DNA from: Candidatus Eiseniibacteriota bacterium | GTDB taxonomy: Bacteria; Eisenbacteria; RBG-16-71-46 | Length of the DNA stretch: 64,000 nucleotides | Assembly (NCBI GenBank): GCA_016710095.1 | Contig: JADJLL010000016.1 | Span: 1 to 64,000, forward strand | Reading direction: 5' to 3' | In this document: in pieces, positions 35,684 through 44,389 of the stretch | Position numbering within the stretch: the first letter of the stretch is position 1 | How the letters are laid out: each line of letters starts with the position of its first letter | The notes under the pieces: generated by a model | The model's input: only the letters and a program-made list of their open reading frames with translations | What the model was told of the DNA's origin: nothing | Database searches by the model: none | Translations under genes and position numbers: made by a program

Positions 35684-36399
35684 TGGAAAAACTCGTCATC
35701 GTTCCGACCTACAACGAGCTCGAGAACATCGAGGAGCTGCTGACGCGAGTGCTCGGTCTGCCGTACGACTTGCACATCCTGATCGTGGACGACAACTCGC
35801 CCGACGGCACCGCGAGCGTGGTGAAGGAGTGGCAGAAGAAGACCGACCGCGTGCACCTGCTGCAGCGCCCCGGCAAGATGGGCCTCGGCTCGGCGTACCG
35901 CGACGGCTTCCGCTACGCGCTCGCGAACGGCGCCGAGTACATCTTCGAGATGGACGCCGACTTTTCGCACGACCCGGATGCGCTCGGGCAGTTCCTCGAG
36001 AACATCACCGACGTGGACATCGTGCTCGGCAGCCGCTACCTGCACGGCGTGACCGTCGTGAACTGGCCACTCAGCCGCCTGATCCTGTCGTACTCGGCCA
36101 ACATGTACTCGCGGATCATCACGGGCATGCCGCTCGCGGACGCGACGGGAGGATTCAAGTGCTTCCGCCGCCGCGCGCTCGAAGGCATCCGCCTCGACCG
36201 CGTGAAGTCCGAGGGCTACTCGTTCCAGATCGAGATGTCGTTCCGGTGCTGGAAGCGCGGCTTCAAGATCAAGGAAATCCCCATCATCTTCGTGGACCGT
36301 CGCGCGGGTGTCTCCAAGATGAGCCGCAAGATCATCTGGGAAGCCGCGGGCATGGTCTGGCGTATGCGCTTCCTCGACCTGTTGGGCCAGTTGGAGTGA
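35683..36399 (+). CDS. Polyprenyl-phosphate mannose synthase-like GT2 (DPM1-like)
   Basis: A 238-residue GT2 enzyme of the dolichol-phosphate mannosyltransferase branch. Motifs: VIVPTYNELENIEELL, IVDDNSPDGT, MGLGSAYRDGFRYAL, EMDADFSHDPDAL (DxD) and GVSKMSRKIIWEAA near the C-terminus. It lacks the extra membrane helices seen in the 20315 enzyme, like soluble DPM1 and mycobacterial Ppm1. It would make lipid-P-mannose or a related donor for GT-C transferases. TGATG overlap with the YfhO gene suggests a functional pair. Confidence 0.92.
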   Translation: MEKLVIVPTYNELENIEELLTRVLGLPYDLHILIVDDNSPDGTASVVKEWQKKTDRVHLLQRPGKMGLGSAYRDGFRYALANGAEYIFEMDADFSHDPDALGQFLENITDVDIVLGSRYLHGVTVVNWPLSRLILSYSANMYSRIITGMPLADATGGFKCFRRRALEGIRLDRVKSEGYSFQIEMSFRCWKRGFKIKEIPIIFVDRRAGVSKMSRKIIWEAAGMVWRMRFLDLLGQLE

Positions 36400-36406
36400 T
36401 CACGCG

Positions 36407-38650
36407 ATGACTCGCCGCCACTCGCTGCTGCTCGCGCTCGCGCTTCTCGTCCTGCCCGTCATGGCGCAGGCCGCCGGTTCGTGGTCCACCTGGCTGCGCA
36501 TGCGGTCCTGCGCCGAGGTGGTCGCGCTGCGCGACACGGTCTGGATGGCCTCCGGTGAGGCCGGTCTCGTCTATTACATGCGGGGCACGGGCACGTTCGG
36601 TTCGTACACGCGCGAGCCGGGCGGACTCGCGAGCAACACGCTCAGCGCGCTCGCGCTCGACCGCTCCGGCCGAGTGTGGGCGGCGACGCCGCAGTTCGGC
36701 GTGAGCCGGCTTTCGGCCGACCGCGCGACGTGGGATCTCGTGAACGCGTTCGACGGCCTGCCGTCCGACACGGTCAACGTCCTGCGCGCCGACGGCGACA
36801 CGGTGTGGATCGGCACGCAGCGCGGCATCGCGCTCTGGGACGGCACCCAGATCGCCGGCTCGGTGCCCGATCTCGGCACGGCGTCACCGTTCCGCAGCGA
36901 CAACATCACGGGCATCCTCGTGCTGCGCGATTCGCTCTTCGTCTCGACGAGCAACGGCGTCTACGTCGCACGGCTTTCGCAGCAGCTCGCGACCTGGGCG
37001 AGCGTGGCCGGCGGCCTGCTGTCCACGAACGTGCTGTCGCTCGCGACCGACGGGCGTGAGGTGTTCGCGCTTTCGAACGGCGTCACGCACCGCTGGAGCA
37101 TGACCGCGCACACGTGGTCCATCGCCGGCGGGCAGGGTTCGGTCAAGCGCATGCGCGACGGCTTCGGCCGCGTCTACTCGATCTCCTCGACGGGCATCTA
37201 CAAGTGGGTGACGAACCAGTGGGTGCTGCAGGCCGGTTCGCCCGTCTCGGACGGCACGGCGACCGGCGGCCAGGAGTTCACCGGTGATCCCGACGGCGTC
37301 GTCTTCAGCTGGGGATACACGGCGCTGCGCCGCCAGGATTCGCCCGCGTGGGCCGCGTACTCGCCGCCGGGCCCCGTCGGCAACAGCGTGCAGAACATCC
37401 TCGTCGACGGCTCGCGCACCTGGGTGAACACGTTCGACGAGGGCGTGGCCCGCTTCGACGGAACGCAGTGGCGCAACTTCGAGGCCGGCTGCTGCGGCGC
37501 CGCGCAGGACACCTCGTTCATGGACCCGCTGTTCGCGTTCACGCTCCTTCGGGACAAGTCCGGCCGCAAGTGGACCTCGCACTGGGAGCGGGGCATCGAG
37601 CGCATCGACGACTCCGTGAACCCGCCGCACTTCGATCACGTGCTCAACGTGATCGGGCTTTCGGGTTCCGACTCCCTCGCGCGCCACTCCGACGGCTGGG
37701 CTTCCGCGGTGGACTCGTCGGGCTGGGTGTACATCGGAGGCGACACGCCGGATCGCGGCACGCTCGAGCCGATGGGCATCGACGTGTACTCGCCCGAGGG
37801 GCAGCGCGTGATCACGTGGAAGGCGAACAACACGGGGCTCGGCGACAACCAGGTGCGCGCGATCTCGGTCGCGAAGGACAGCACGATCTGGGTGGGCACC
37901 GCGTCGCGCGGCGTGGACTACTTCTCCGTCGCGGACTTCGACAACGGCACCACGGTGGACCGGCTGCGGCTGCCGGTGTTCCAGTCCATCAGCGAACTCG
38001 AGAACTCCGCCATCTTCGGCGTGGTCGCGAACGGCGATTCGATCTGGGTGCTCACGTCGAGCAACCTGCGCCGCGTGAAGAACTCGACGAAGCAGCTGCT
38101 CAGCCAGCTCGAGATCCCCGCCGGCCCGGCGCCGCGAGGCGCGGTGCGCCCGCTCGACGTCGGTCCCGACGGATCCGTCTGGGTCGCCACGTCCGACGGC
38201 GTGCGCCACTTCAAGCGCGGTGGCGGCTACGAGGACTTCAAGACGACGAACTCGCCGCTCGCGAACAACGAAGTGCGCGCGGTCTGCGTGGACAAGACGA
38301 CGGGCGTGGTGTGGTTCGGCACCGCGGCGGGCATCAACCGCTACGACCCGAACTACGTGACGCCGGTTCCGCCCGCGCTGTCCAAGCTCGAACTGCTGCT
38401 CTACCCGAATCCGCTCTCGCTCACGCGCATGGGGCTCGAGCTTCGCCTGCGCGGCAACACGTCGGCGTACTCGGGTGAAATCCTCGACCTCGGCGGACGC
38501 GTGGTGCGCAAGTTCTCGGCGAGCGCGAACGATCGCGTGATCTGGGACGGGCGTGACCACGAGGGCAGGCTCGTGCAGCCCGGCGTGTACTTCGTGCACG
38601 CTCGGGGTGGTGGCCGCGAAGCCATCGCACGCGCCGTCGTACTGCGCTGA
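36407..38650 (+). CDS. Secreted Reg_prop beta-propeller protein with C-terminal sorting domain
   Basis: A 747-residue protein. Signal peptide at residues 1-22 (LLLALALLVLPVMAQAAG). About 40-660 holds repeated propeller blades of the Reg_prop type, with recurring TVWIGTQRGIALWDG, TIWVGTASRGVDYF and VVWFGTAAGINRYDP. The last 90 residues are a FlgD/T9SS-like C-terminal domain (LLLYPNPLSLTRMG, LVQPGVYFVHARGGG), similar in plan to the one ending the 1288-3732 protein. In two-component sensors these propellers are the periplasmic input; here there is no kinase, so it is a free secreted or surface protein. Its job is unknown. Confidence 0.88.
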   Translation: MTRRHSLLLALALLVLPVMAQAAGSWSTWLRMRSCAEVVALRDTVWMASGEAGLVYYMRGTGTFGSYTREPGGLASNTLSALALDRSGRVWAATPQFGVSRLSADRATWDLVNAFDGLPSDTVNVLRADGDTVWIGTQRGIALWDGTQIAGSVPDLGTASPFRSDNITGILVLRDSLFVSTSNGVYVARLSQQLATWASVAGGLLSTNVLSLATDGREVFALSNGVTHRWSMTAHTWSIAGGQGSVKRMRDGFGRVYSISSTGIYKWVTNQWVLQAGSPVSDGTATGGQEFTGDPDGVVFSWGYTALRRQDSPAWAAYSPPGPVGNSVQNILVDGSRTWVNTFDEGVARFDGTQWRNFEAGCCGAAQDTSFMDPLFAFTLLRDKSGRKWTSHWERGIERIDDSVNPPHFDHVLNVIGLSGSDSLARHSDGWASAVDSSGWVYIGGDTPDRGTLEPMGIDVYSPEGQRVITWKANNTGLGDNQVRAISVAKDSTIWVGTASRGVDYFSVADFDNGTTVDRLRLPVFQSISELENSAIFGVVANGDSIWVLTSSNLRRVKNSTKQLLSQLEIPAGPAPRGAVRPLDVGPDGSVWVATSDGVRHFKRGGGYEDFKTTNSPLANNEVRAVCVDKTTGVVWFGTAAGINRYDPNYVTPVPPALSKLELLLYPNPLSLTRMGLELRLRGNTSAYSGEILDLGGRVVRKFSASANDRVIWDGRDHEGRLVQPGVYFVHARGGGREAIARAVVLR

Positions 38651-38664
38651 CCGGGGAGGAACGC

Positions 38665-39816
38665 ATGGAGGGGGTGGCCGCGCGCTGGCTCGACCGCGCG
38701 CCCGCGGCGTGGGACGCGCTCGTCGCGTCCGACCCCGCGGCGGCGCCGTCCCATCGCCCCGAACTCTGGGCGGCGTTCACGGCCACGAATCCCTCGCTGT
38801 CGCTGCGCTTCGCCGCCGTCGAACGGGACGGCGTGCTCGTGGGCGGCGCGCCCGCGCTGATCGAGCGCCGCGGCGGACTGCACTGGGTGCACGCGCTGCC
38901 CATGCTGCTCAACGCGGCGCCACTCGCGTCGGCGGGCGAGCGCGAAGCGGTGGACGCCGCCGTCGCCGGCGCGATCGCCTCGCTCGCCGAGTCGTGCGGC
39001 GCGGCGGGAGGAGAGTGGGCGCTGCACCGTCCGGGTGCCACTGCGGCGGCCGCCGAAGCGCTCGCGCGTGCCGCGGAGCCGGTGGGCGGGGAGACGCGCT
39101 GGCTCGAGGCGTCGATCGTCGACCTGTCGCAGGGCATCGACGCCGCCGCGAAGCGCGTGTCGCGCAAGCACCGCCAGTCCATGCGGCAGTCGCGCGATCG
39201 CGGACTCGTCTTCGCCGAGGAGCCCGGCGCGCTCGAGGGCGTGTACGCCCTGCACCTTTCGCAGTCGCGCGCGTGGGGCGCGCATCGGCCGCAGCCGCTG
39301 GCGTTGTCGCGCGCGCTGCTCGCGCACGGTGCGGCGCGGCTGTTCACGCTGCGGCGCAACGGCGAGCTGCTTTCGGGCACGCTCGCGCTCGACGGCGCGC
39401 ACGAAACGTTCGCGTGGTGGAGCGGGACGCACCCGGAGGGCCGCCGGCTGAACGCGTTCCCGCTGCTGTTGTGGAGCGTCGCCGAGTGGGCGGCCGGCGC
39501 CGGCCGCACTCGATTCAACCTGGGCGCGAGCACGGGGCTGCAGATGGTCGCGTCGTTCAAGAGCGCGCTGGGCGCCACGACCGAGCGCTATCCCGTGCGC
39601 TGGCTCGACGCCCGCCACGCGCCCGCGCCCGCGCGCGCGCTCGCCGCGCTACAGTCGTTCGTCCGCCGCGGACGAGAGCTCGGCGCGAAGGACGCCGTGA
39701 CGGAGCGCTCACACGGCGCCGGCGCGAAGCAGGAGTCTTCGGAAGCCGCACGCGGCGCCGGCGCGAAGCACGAGTCTTCGGAGGCCGCACACGGCGCCGG
39801 AGGTGCCGAACTGTGA
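38665..39816 (+). CDS. FemAB/BioF2-like GNAT acyltransferase
   Basis: A 383-residue protein of the Acetyltransf_6 (FemAB-like) type. The second half contains SRKHRQSMRQSRDRGLVF, LFTLRRNGELLSGTLAL and FNLGASTGLQMVASFKSAL, the typical order of this fold. Family members acylate sugars or add amino acids in cell-envelope assembly. The C-terminal 35 residues are a low-complexity tail made of two 13-residue repeats (HGAGAKQESSEAA type). ATG 38665 follows GGGGAGGAACGC. The end overlaps the next glycosyltransferase (GTGA). Confidence 0.85.
   Translation: MEGVAARWLDRAPAAWDALVASDPAAAPSHRPELWAAFTATNPSLSLRFAAVERDGVLVGGAPALIERRGGLHWVHALPMLLNAAPLASAGEREAVDAAVAGAIASLAESCGAAGGEWALHRPGATAAAAEALARAAEPVGGETRWLEASIVDLSQGIDAAAKRVSRKHRQSMRQSRDRGLVFAEEPGALEGVYALHLSQSRAWGAHRPQPLALSRALLAHGAARLFTLRRNGELLSGTLALDGAHETFAWWSGTHPEGRRLNAFPLLLWSVAEWAAGAGRTRFNLGASTGLQMVASFKSALGATTERYPVRWLDARHAPAPARALAALQSFVRRGRELGAKDAVTERSHGAGAKQESSEAARGAGAKHESSEAAHGAGGAEL
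39712..39800 (+). repeat. 39-bp in-frame tandem repeat, 2.3 copies
   Basis: Units at 39712-39750, 39751-39789 and a partial at 39790-39800, each starting CRCGGCGCCGG and differing at a few bases. They encode the alternating GAGAK/ESSEAA tail of the FemAB-like protein and sit at its extreme 3' end. Confidence 0.88.
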
Positions 39817-40895
39817 AAATCGCGACGCTCTCCAACGCCTCCGTCGTCCACACCGTCCGCTGGGTCGAGCACCTGCGCTCGCGCGGTCACGATGTGCGCG
39901 TGTGGTCGCTCGAGCGCGGGCCCGAGTCGCTCGGCGCCCGGGCGCTGCCCGAGCCGCCGCTGCCCGGCTTCCTGCGCTACCCACTCGCGACGCTGCCGCT
40001 GCTGCGCGAACTGCGCGCGTTCGCGCCCGACATCGTGGACGCGCACTACGTCCCGAACTACGGGCTCATCGGCGCGCTGTCCGGCTTCCGGCCGCTCTCG
40101 GTGGCCGCGTGGGGAAGCGACCTGCTGATCGCCGGCAAGCGCGACCCGCTGCAGCGCGTGCGCGCGCGATTCGTGCTGCGCCGCGCGGATCTCGTGATCG
40201 CCGACAGCGGCAATCTCGCCGCGGCCGCGCTCGCGCTCGGCGCGCCGAAGCGCACGCTGCGCGCGATTCCCTGGGGCGTCGACCGCGCACGCTTCGCGCC
40301 CGCGGCCGAACGCGAGCGCGGACTGCTGCTCAGCACGCGCATGCACGAGGACGTCTACGACATTCCCGCGCTGCTGCGCGGCGTCGCGCCCGTGATGGCG
40401 CGGCGTCCCGAAACGCGGCTCGTGATCGCGGGCGACGGTTCGCTGCTCGAGGCCCATCGCGCGCTCGCGGCCGAACTGCTGCCCGCGGGACGGTACGAGT
40501 GTACTGGGCGCATCACGCCCGTGCAGCTCGCCGCGCTGCTTTCGCGTGCCGAGGTCTACCTGTCCGCGTCGCTGTCGGACTCGACGTCGCTGTCGCTGCT
40601 CGAGGCGATGTCTGCCGGAGCACTGCCCGTGGTGAGCGACATCGAGGGCAACCGCGAGTGGGTCGCCGAGGGCGACGGCGCACGCCTGTTCGCGTGCGGT
40701 GACGCGGCGGGCGTCGAGCGCGCGGTCGAGGCCGCGCTCGCCGACGGCGCCTGGGCCGCCGCCGCACGCGCGCGCAACGCCGCCGTGATCGCCGAGCGCG
40801 GCGACTGGCACCACAACTTCGCGCGCATCGAGAACGCGTTCGCCGCGCTCGCCGCGGGCCGTCCGCTGCCGCCGGATCCGGGAGCGTTCGCGTGA
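39813..40895 (+). CDS. GT4-family glycosyltransferase
   Basis: A 360-residue GT-B-fold enzyme. The N-terminus is KIATLSNASVVHTVRWVEHL, with FAPDIVDAHYVPNYGLIGAL in the acceptor domain. The donor domain has TLRAIPWGVDRARFAP, RLVIAGDGSLLEA and SDSTSLSLLEAMSAGALPVV, with the donor-binding glutamate of the EX7E region retained in LLEAM. GTG 39813 overlaps the FemAB-like stop. Cytoplasmic; donor unknown. Confidence 0.92.
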   Translation: MKIATLSNASVVHTVRWVEHLRSRGHDVRVWSLERGPESLGARALPEPPLPGFLRYPLATLPLLRELRAFAPDIVDAHYVPNYGLIGALSGFRPLSVAAWGSDLLIAGKRDPLQRVRARFVLRRADLVIADSGNLAAAALALGAPKRTLRAIPWGVDRARFAPAAERERGLLLSTRMHEDVYDIPALLRGVAPVMARRPETRLVIAGDGSLLEAHRALAAELLPAGRYECTGRITPVQLAALLSRAEVYLSASLSDSTSLSLLEAMSAGALPVVSDIEGNREWVAEGDGARLFACGDAAGVERAVEAALADGAWAAAARARNAAVIAERGDWHHNFARIENAFAALAAGRPLPPDPGAFA

Positions 40896-42226
40896 ACAAG
40901 CGCCTGCTCGTGATCGCGTACTTCTTCCCGCCGCTCGCGGGAGGGGGCGTGCACCGCGTGCTGTCGTTCACGCGCCACCTGCCGGCGCACGGCTGGGACT
41001 GCACGGTCGTGTGCGCGGGCGAGGACGACTACTGGGTGCGCGACGATTCGCTCGCCGCGCGCGTGAACCCGGCCACCGAAGTGCTGCGCGTGCGCGGAGG
41101 GAGCGCGCTGTCCGCGCTGCTCAAGGCGCGCCGCGGCGGCGCGACGGGCAAGCGCAGAGGCGGAGCATTCGCGCCGCTGCGCTCGCTCGCGGACTTCTTC
41201 CTGCTGCCGGACTCGTACGCCGGATGGTCGGCGCGCGCGCGGGAGACCGCGGCCACGCGCCTCGCCGCGGGCGGCATCGACGCGCTGCTCACGACTTCTC
41301 CACCCGACAGCGTGCACCTCGCGGGCGCCGCGCTCGCGGACCGCTTCCGCGTGCCCTGGATCGCCGACTTCCGCGATCCGTGGATCGGCCTGCACTTCCG
41401 CAGGCCGCCGACTCCGTGGCACCGGGCGCGGCATCGCGCCATGGAGCGCACGGTGCTCTCTCGCGCCGATCTCGTGCTCACCGCCTCGCGCACTCACGCC
41501 GACCGCATCGTGGCGGGCGGCGATTCGCCGCGCGCGCTCGAACACCTTCCGAACGGCTTCGAGGCGCTGGAGGCTTTCGATGCCGGTGGCGGCGCCTCTG
41601 GCGCCGTTTCGGCCGGCGGGAGCGGCCCGTCGACGCGCGCCTCGTTCCGGCTCGTCTTCACCGGCACGCTGTCGCTCATGCCCGACGCGAACACGCTGCT
41701 CGAAGCGCTGCGCGTGTGGCTCGACCGCGCGCCGGAAGCGCGCGAGCGCGTGAGCGTCACGCTCGCCGGCCCCTACGACACGTCGTACGAAGCACGCGCC
41801 GAGGCGCTCGGTCTCTCGGCCGTCGTGCGCTTCCCGGGCGCGCTCGCGCACGCCGAATCGCGCGCGCTGCAGAAGAGCGCCGACGCCCTGCTGCTGTGGA
41901 AGCCGCCGGGCGAGGGCTACGCGACGATGGTGCCGGGCAAGCTCTACGAGTACCTCGACGCCTCCCGGCCCGTGGTCGCGCTGCTCCCTTCGGACGACGA
42001 GGCGGCGTCGCTCGTGCGCCGCGCCGGAGGCACGGTGCTTCCCCCGGGCGACGTCTCCGCACTGGCGCGCGAACTCGAAACGCGGTACATGGCATGGAGC
42101 AAGGACGGTCGCGCACCGGATGCGCGACCCGAATGGCTCGACGGACACGCGCGACCGGCTCTGGCGGCGCGGCTCGCCGCACGACTCGACGGACTCACCG
42201 GAGGGAACCCGTGGTCCTCACGCTGA
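40892..42226 (+). CDS. GT4-family glycosyltransferase
   Basis: A 444-residue enzyme beginning NKRLLVIAYFFPPLAGGGVH, a characteristic opening of a GT4 subgroup. IADFRDPWIGLHFRR is a subgroup landmark. The donor domain contains RLVFTGTLSLMPDANTLLEA and YATMVPGKLYEYLDASRPVV. A low-complexity Gly/Ala/Ser insert (GGGASGAVSAGGSG) splits the two domains near residue 235. GTG 40892 overlaps the upstream stop; the 3' end overlaps the next gene by 16 bases. Confidence 0.9.
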   Translation: MNKRLLVIAYFFPPLAGGGVHRVLSFTRHLPAHGWDCTVVCAGEDDYWVRDDSLAARVNPATEVLRVRGGSALSALLKARRGGATGKRRGGAFAPLRSLADFFLLPDSYAGWSARARETAATRLAAGGIDALLTTSPPDSVHLAGAALADRFRVPWIADFRDPWIGLHFRRPPTPWHRARHRAMERTVLSRADLVLTASRTHADRIVAGGDSPRALEHLPNGFEALEAFDAGGGASGAVSAGGSGPSTRASFRLVFTGTLSLMPDANTLLEALRVWLDRAPEARERVSVTLAGPYDTSYEARAEALGLSAVVRFPGALAHAESRALQKSADALLLWKPPGEGYATMVPGKLYEYLDASRPVVALLPSDDEAASLVRRAGGTVLPPGDVSALARELETRYMAWSKDGRAPDARPEWLDGHARPALAARLAARLDGLTGGNPWSSR

Positions 42227-43761
42227 ACGGCCCCGTCACGCGGGTCGAACGCATCGGTCTCGCCATCGCGCTCATCCTGGCGGTGGCGCTCATGTGGCCG
42301 GTGCGGCACTACCTGACCGACGACACGTTCATCCACCTGCAGTACGCGAAGCATCTCGCGGCGGGGCAGGGGTTCGTCTTCAACGTCGGCGAACACGTCT
42401 ACGGCAGCACGAGCCCGCTCTGGGTGGCGCTGATCGCGGACGGCATCGCGCTGGGTCTCGACGGCCTGTGGGTGGCGCGCGCGCTCGGATTCGCCGCGAC
42501 GCTCTGGTCGGTGGTGCTCTTCTTCCAGCTCATGCGGCGCAACCTGCGCATGCCCGAACTGCGCGCGCTCGCCACGATCACGTGGGCGTGCCACGCGTGG
42601 ATGATCCGCTGGTCGCTCTCGGGCATGGAGACGCCGCTCGCGGTCGCGCTCGTGCTCGCGGGCTTCGTCGCGTTCACCGAGGGCAAGCAGTGGGGCTCGC
42701 GTCCGGTGCGCACGGGCGCGTTGTGGGCGCTCGCCGCGCTCACGCGTCCCGAGGCCGTGTTCCTGCTCGTGCTCTGGGGCATGTTCCTCGTGATCGACAC
42801 CGACTCGCGCGAGGGCGTGCGCCGTCTCATCGCGGGCGTGATTCCGCCGGCGCTCATCTACGGTGGCTGGCTGCTGTTCGCGCGGCTGTACTTCGGGACG
42901 TTCTGGCCGAACACGCTCGCGGCGAAGACCGCGGGCGGCGTGGGCTTCGACTACTTCGTGGACACGATGCTGAGGCAGGTGAAGATCGTCGGAGCGACCG
43001 ATGCCGCCCTCGCGGGCGCGATGGTCGCGGCGATGCTCTTCGGCGGCGCGCGGCTCTGGCCCAAGCGCCTGCTCGCGCAGCGCTTCCTGCCGTGGGTGTG
43101 GGTCGTCGTCGTGCCGGTGCTGTACGTGATGCGCGGCGTGCCCGTGCTCTCGCGCTACCTCGTGCCGCTCATGCCGATCCTCGCGTGGCTCGCGTGGCGC
43201 GCGGTCGAGCGCTGGTGGGCGGGTGAGGAGCCCGTGCCGGAACTGCGCCGCGGCGCCGCGCTGCTCGGCATCGGACTCGCGTCGCTCGCGCTCGTGCAGA
43301 ACCTGCTCGTCTACAACAACGTCGTGCTGCCGCAGGTGCGCTCGTTCGGCGCCGGCCTGCGCCAGAGCCTGATCCCGTGGGGCGAGTGGTTCGACCAGCA
43401 CACGAAGCCCGGCGTCTCGATCGCGGCGCCCGACATCGGCGCGATCGGCTACTACAGCAACCGCCGGGTCGTGGACTTCGCCGGGCTCGTCACGCCCGCG
43501 ATGATCCCGCTCCTCGAGAAGGAGCAGCCCGAGGCGGTCGTGTCGAACTTCTCGTTCGCCGCCGTGTCGCGCCCCGAGTTCCTGGTCGACCGCTCCACGC
43601 GGGCCTACGACCTGATGAGCCGCAGTCCGTTCTCCGCGGCGCTCGTGCCGCTGGGCAACGCCGCGGTTCCCAACCTCGGAGTGGCCCGTCCCGAGGCCGC
43701 CGTCTACTCGTTCTACCGGGTGGACTGGGCGGTCTACGACTCGCTCGCCGCCCGGCGCTGA
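42211..43761 (+). CDS. Polytopic GT-C-like membrane glycosyltransferase
   Basis: A 516-residue membrane protein. The first extracytoplasmic loop carries YLTDDTFIHLQYAKHLAAGQ, whose acidic pair fits the GT-C catalytic motif, followed by GFVFNVGEHVYGSTSPLW. About ten helices follow, then a soluble C-terminal domain (APDIGAIGYYSNRRVVDFAG) seen in many such proteins from high-GC bacteria. It probably uses a polyprenyl-phosphate sugar donor. GTG 42211 is preceded by GGAGGGAACCC. It is the last gene of the glycan run, ending before the dcw promoter. Confidence 0.85.
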   Translation: MVLTLNGPVTRVERIGLAIALILAVALMWPVRHYLTDDTFIHLQYAKHLAAGQGFVFNVGEHVYGSTSPLWVALIADGIALGLDGLWVARALGFAATLWSVVLFFQLMRRNLRMPELRALATITWACHAWMIRWSLSGMETPLAVALVLAGFVAFTEGKQWGSRPVRTGALWALAALTRPEAVFLLVLWGMFLVIDTDSREGVRRLIAGVIPPALIYGGWLLFARLYFGTFWPNTLAAKTAGGVGFDYFVDTMLRQVKIVGATDAALAGAMVAAMLFGGARLWPKRLLAQRFLPWVWVVVVPVLYVMRGVPVLSRYLVPLMPILAWLAWRAVERWWAGEEPVPELRRGAALLGIGLASLALVQNLLVYNNVVLPQVRSFGAGLRQSLIPWGEWFDQHTKPGVSIAAPDIGAIGYYSNRRVVDFAGLVTPAMIPLLEKEQPEAVVSNFSFAAVSRPEFLVDRSTRAYDLMSRSPFSAALVPLGNAAVPNLGVARPEAAVYSFYRVDWAVYDSLAARR

Positions 43762-43835
43762 TCGGGAGGGAGGCGCCGCGCTCGCTGCACGCGCGTGCAC
43801 CTATACGATTTTCGATCCCGAGTCCATTTTTTTCT

Positions 43836-43864
43836 TTGGTCCTTCTCCCACGCAGGCGTACATT
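43836..43864 (+). promoter_or_regulatory. Promoter of the dcw cluster
   Basis: TTGGTC (43836-43841), a 17-base spacer and TACATT (43859-43864), preceded by an unusually T-rich tract (CATTTTTTTCTTT, 43825-43837) that could act as an UP element. This is one of the few AT-rich spots in the window. A start near 43871 would put the MraZ boxes in the 5' leader. Assigned by eye. Confidence 0.6.
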
Positions 43865-43873
43865 GCGCCTCGG

Positions 43874-43918
43874 TGGTGATTTTTGGGGGAACGGGGGGAA
43901 ACCGGGGAACCGGTGGAT
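43874..43918 (+). promoter_or_regulatory. Five-unit MraZ operator (10-bp spaced TGGGN-like direct repeats)
   Basis: TGGTG (43874), TGGGG (43884), GGGGG (43894), GGGGA (43904) and TGGAT (43914) recur with an exact 10-base period. MraZ binds direct repeats of TGGGN spaced by five bases upstream of mraZ in other bacteria, and dimer rings of MraZ fit such arrays. Its place just upstream of mraZ suggests autorepression of the dcw cluster. The outer two units are weaker matches. Confidence 0.75.
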
Positions 43919-43936
43919 CCCAATGGAGCGAGGACG

Positions 43937-44389
43937 ATGTCGACCTTCTATGTGACCGAACGCTACTCGATCGACGACAAGGGACGGCTCATCGTCCCGA
44001 TGTCGCTGCGAGCCGGCGAAGGTCGCAAGGCGCCTCTCTCCAAGTTCGTTCTCGTCGGTGGCCTCGACGGCTGCCTCTGGTTGTACGCGGAAGAAGCGTG
44101 GACGCACTTCGAGGAACGCCTGCGTCGCCTGTCGATGGGCACGAAGGAGCAGCGCGCTTTCGCGCGAGCGTTTCTCGTCGGAGCCAGCAAGGTGACGGTG
44201 GACAAGCAGGGACGCATCTCGATCCCATCGTCGCTCATGGTCCGTGCAGGCCTCGGCAAGGATGCCGTCCTGCACGGACAAGTTGGCCGCATCGAAATCT
44301 GGGCGCCGGAGCGGTTCGAGGCCACGGTCAACCCGACCCTGGAGAACCTCGACGACCTCGGCGAAACCGTGCTGAAGGATCTCCTCTGA
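43937..44389 (+). CDS. mraZ: Transcriptional regulator MraZ
   Basis: A 150-residue protein of two SpoVT/AbrB-like halves: TERYSIDDKGRLIVPMSLRA and KVTVDKQGRISIPSSLMVRA. The DxxGR-hxhP motif is present in both. It binds repeats in the leader and represses the division cluster. ATG 43937 is chosen over an in-frame upstream ATG at 43883 because the sequence from MSTFYVTERYS matches the family start and follows GGAGCGAGGAC. The stop overlaps the STAS gene (TGATG). Confidence 0.95.
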   Translation: MSTFYVTERYSIDDKGRLIVPMSLRAGEGRKAPLSKFVLVGGLDGCLWLYAEEAWTHFEERLRRLSMGTKEQRAFARAFLVGASKVTVDKQGRISIPSSLMVRAGLGKDAVLHGQVGRIEIWAPERFEATVNPTLENLDDLGETVLKDLL

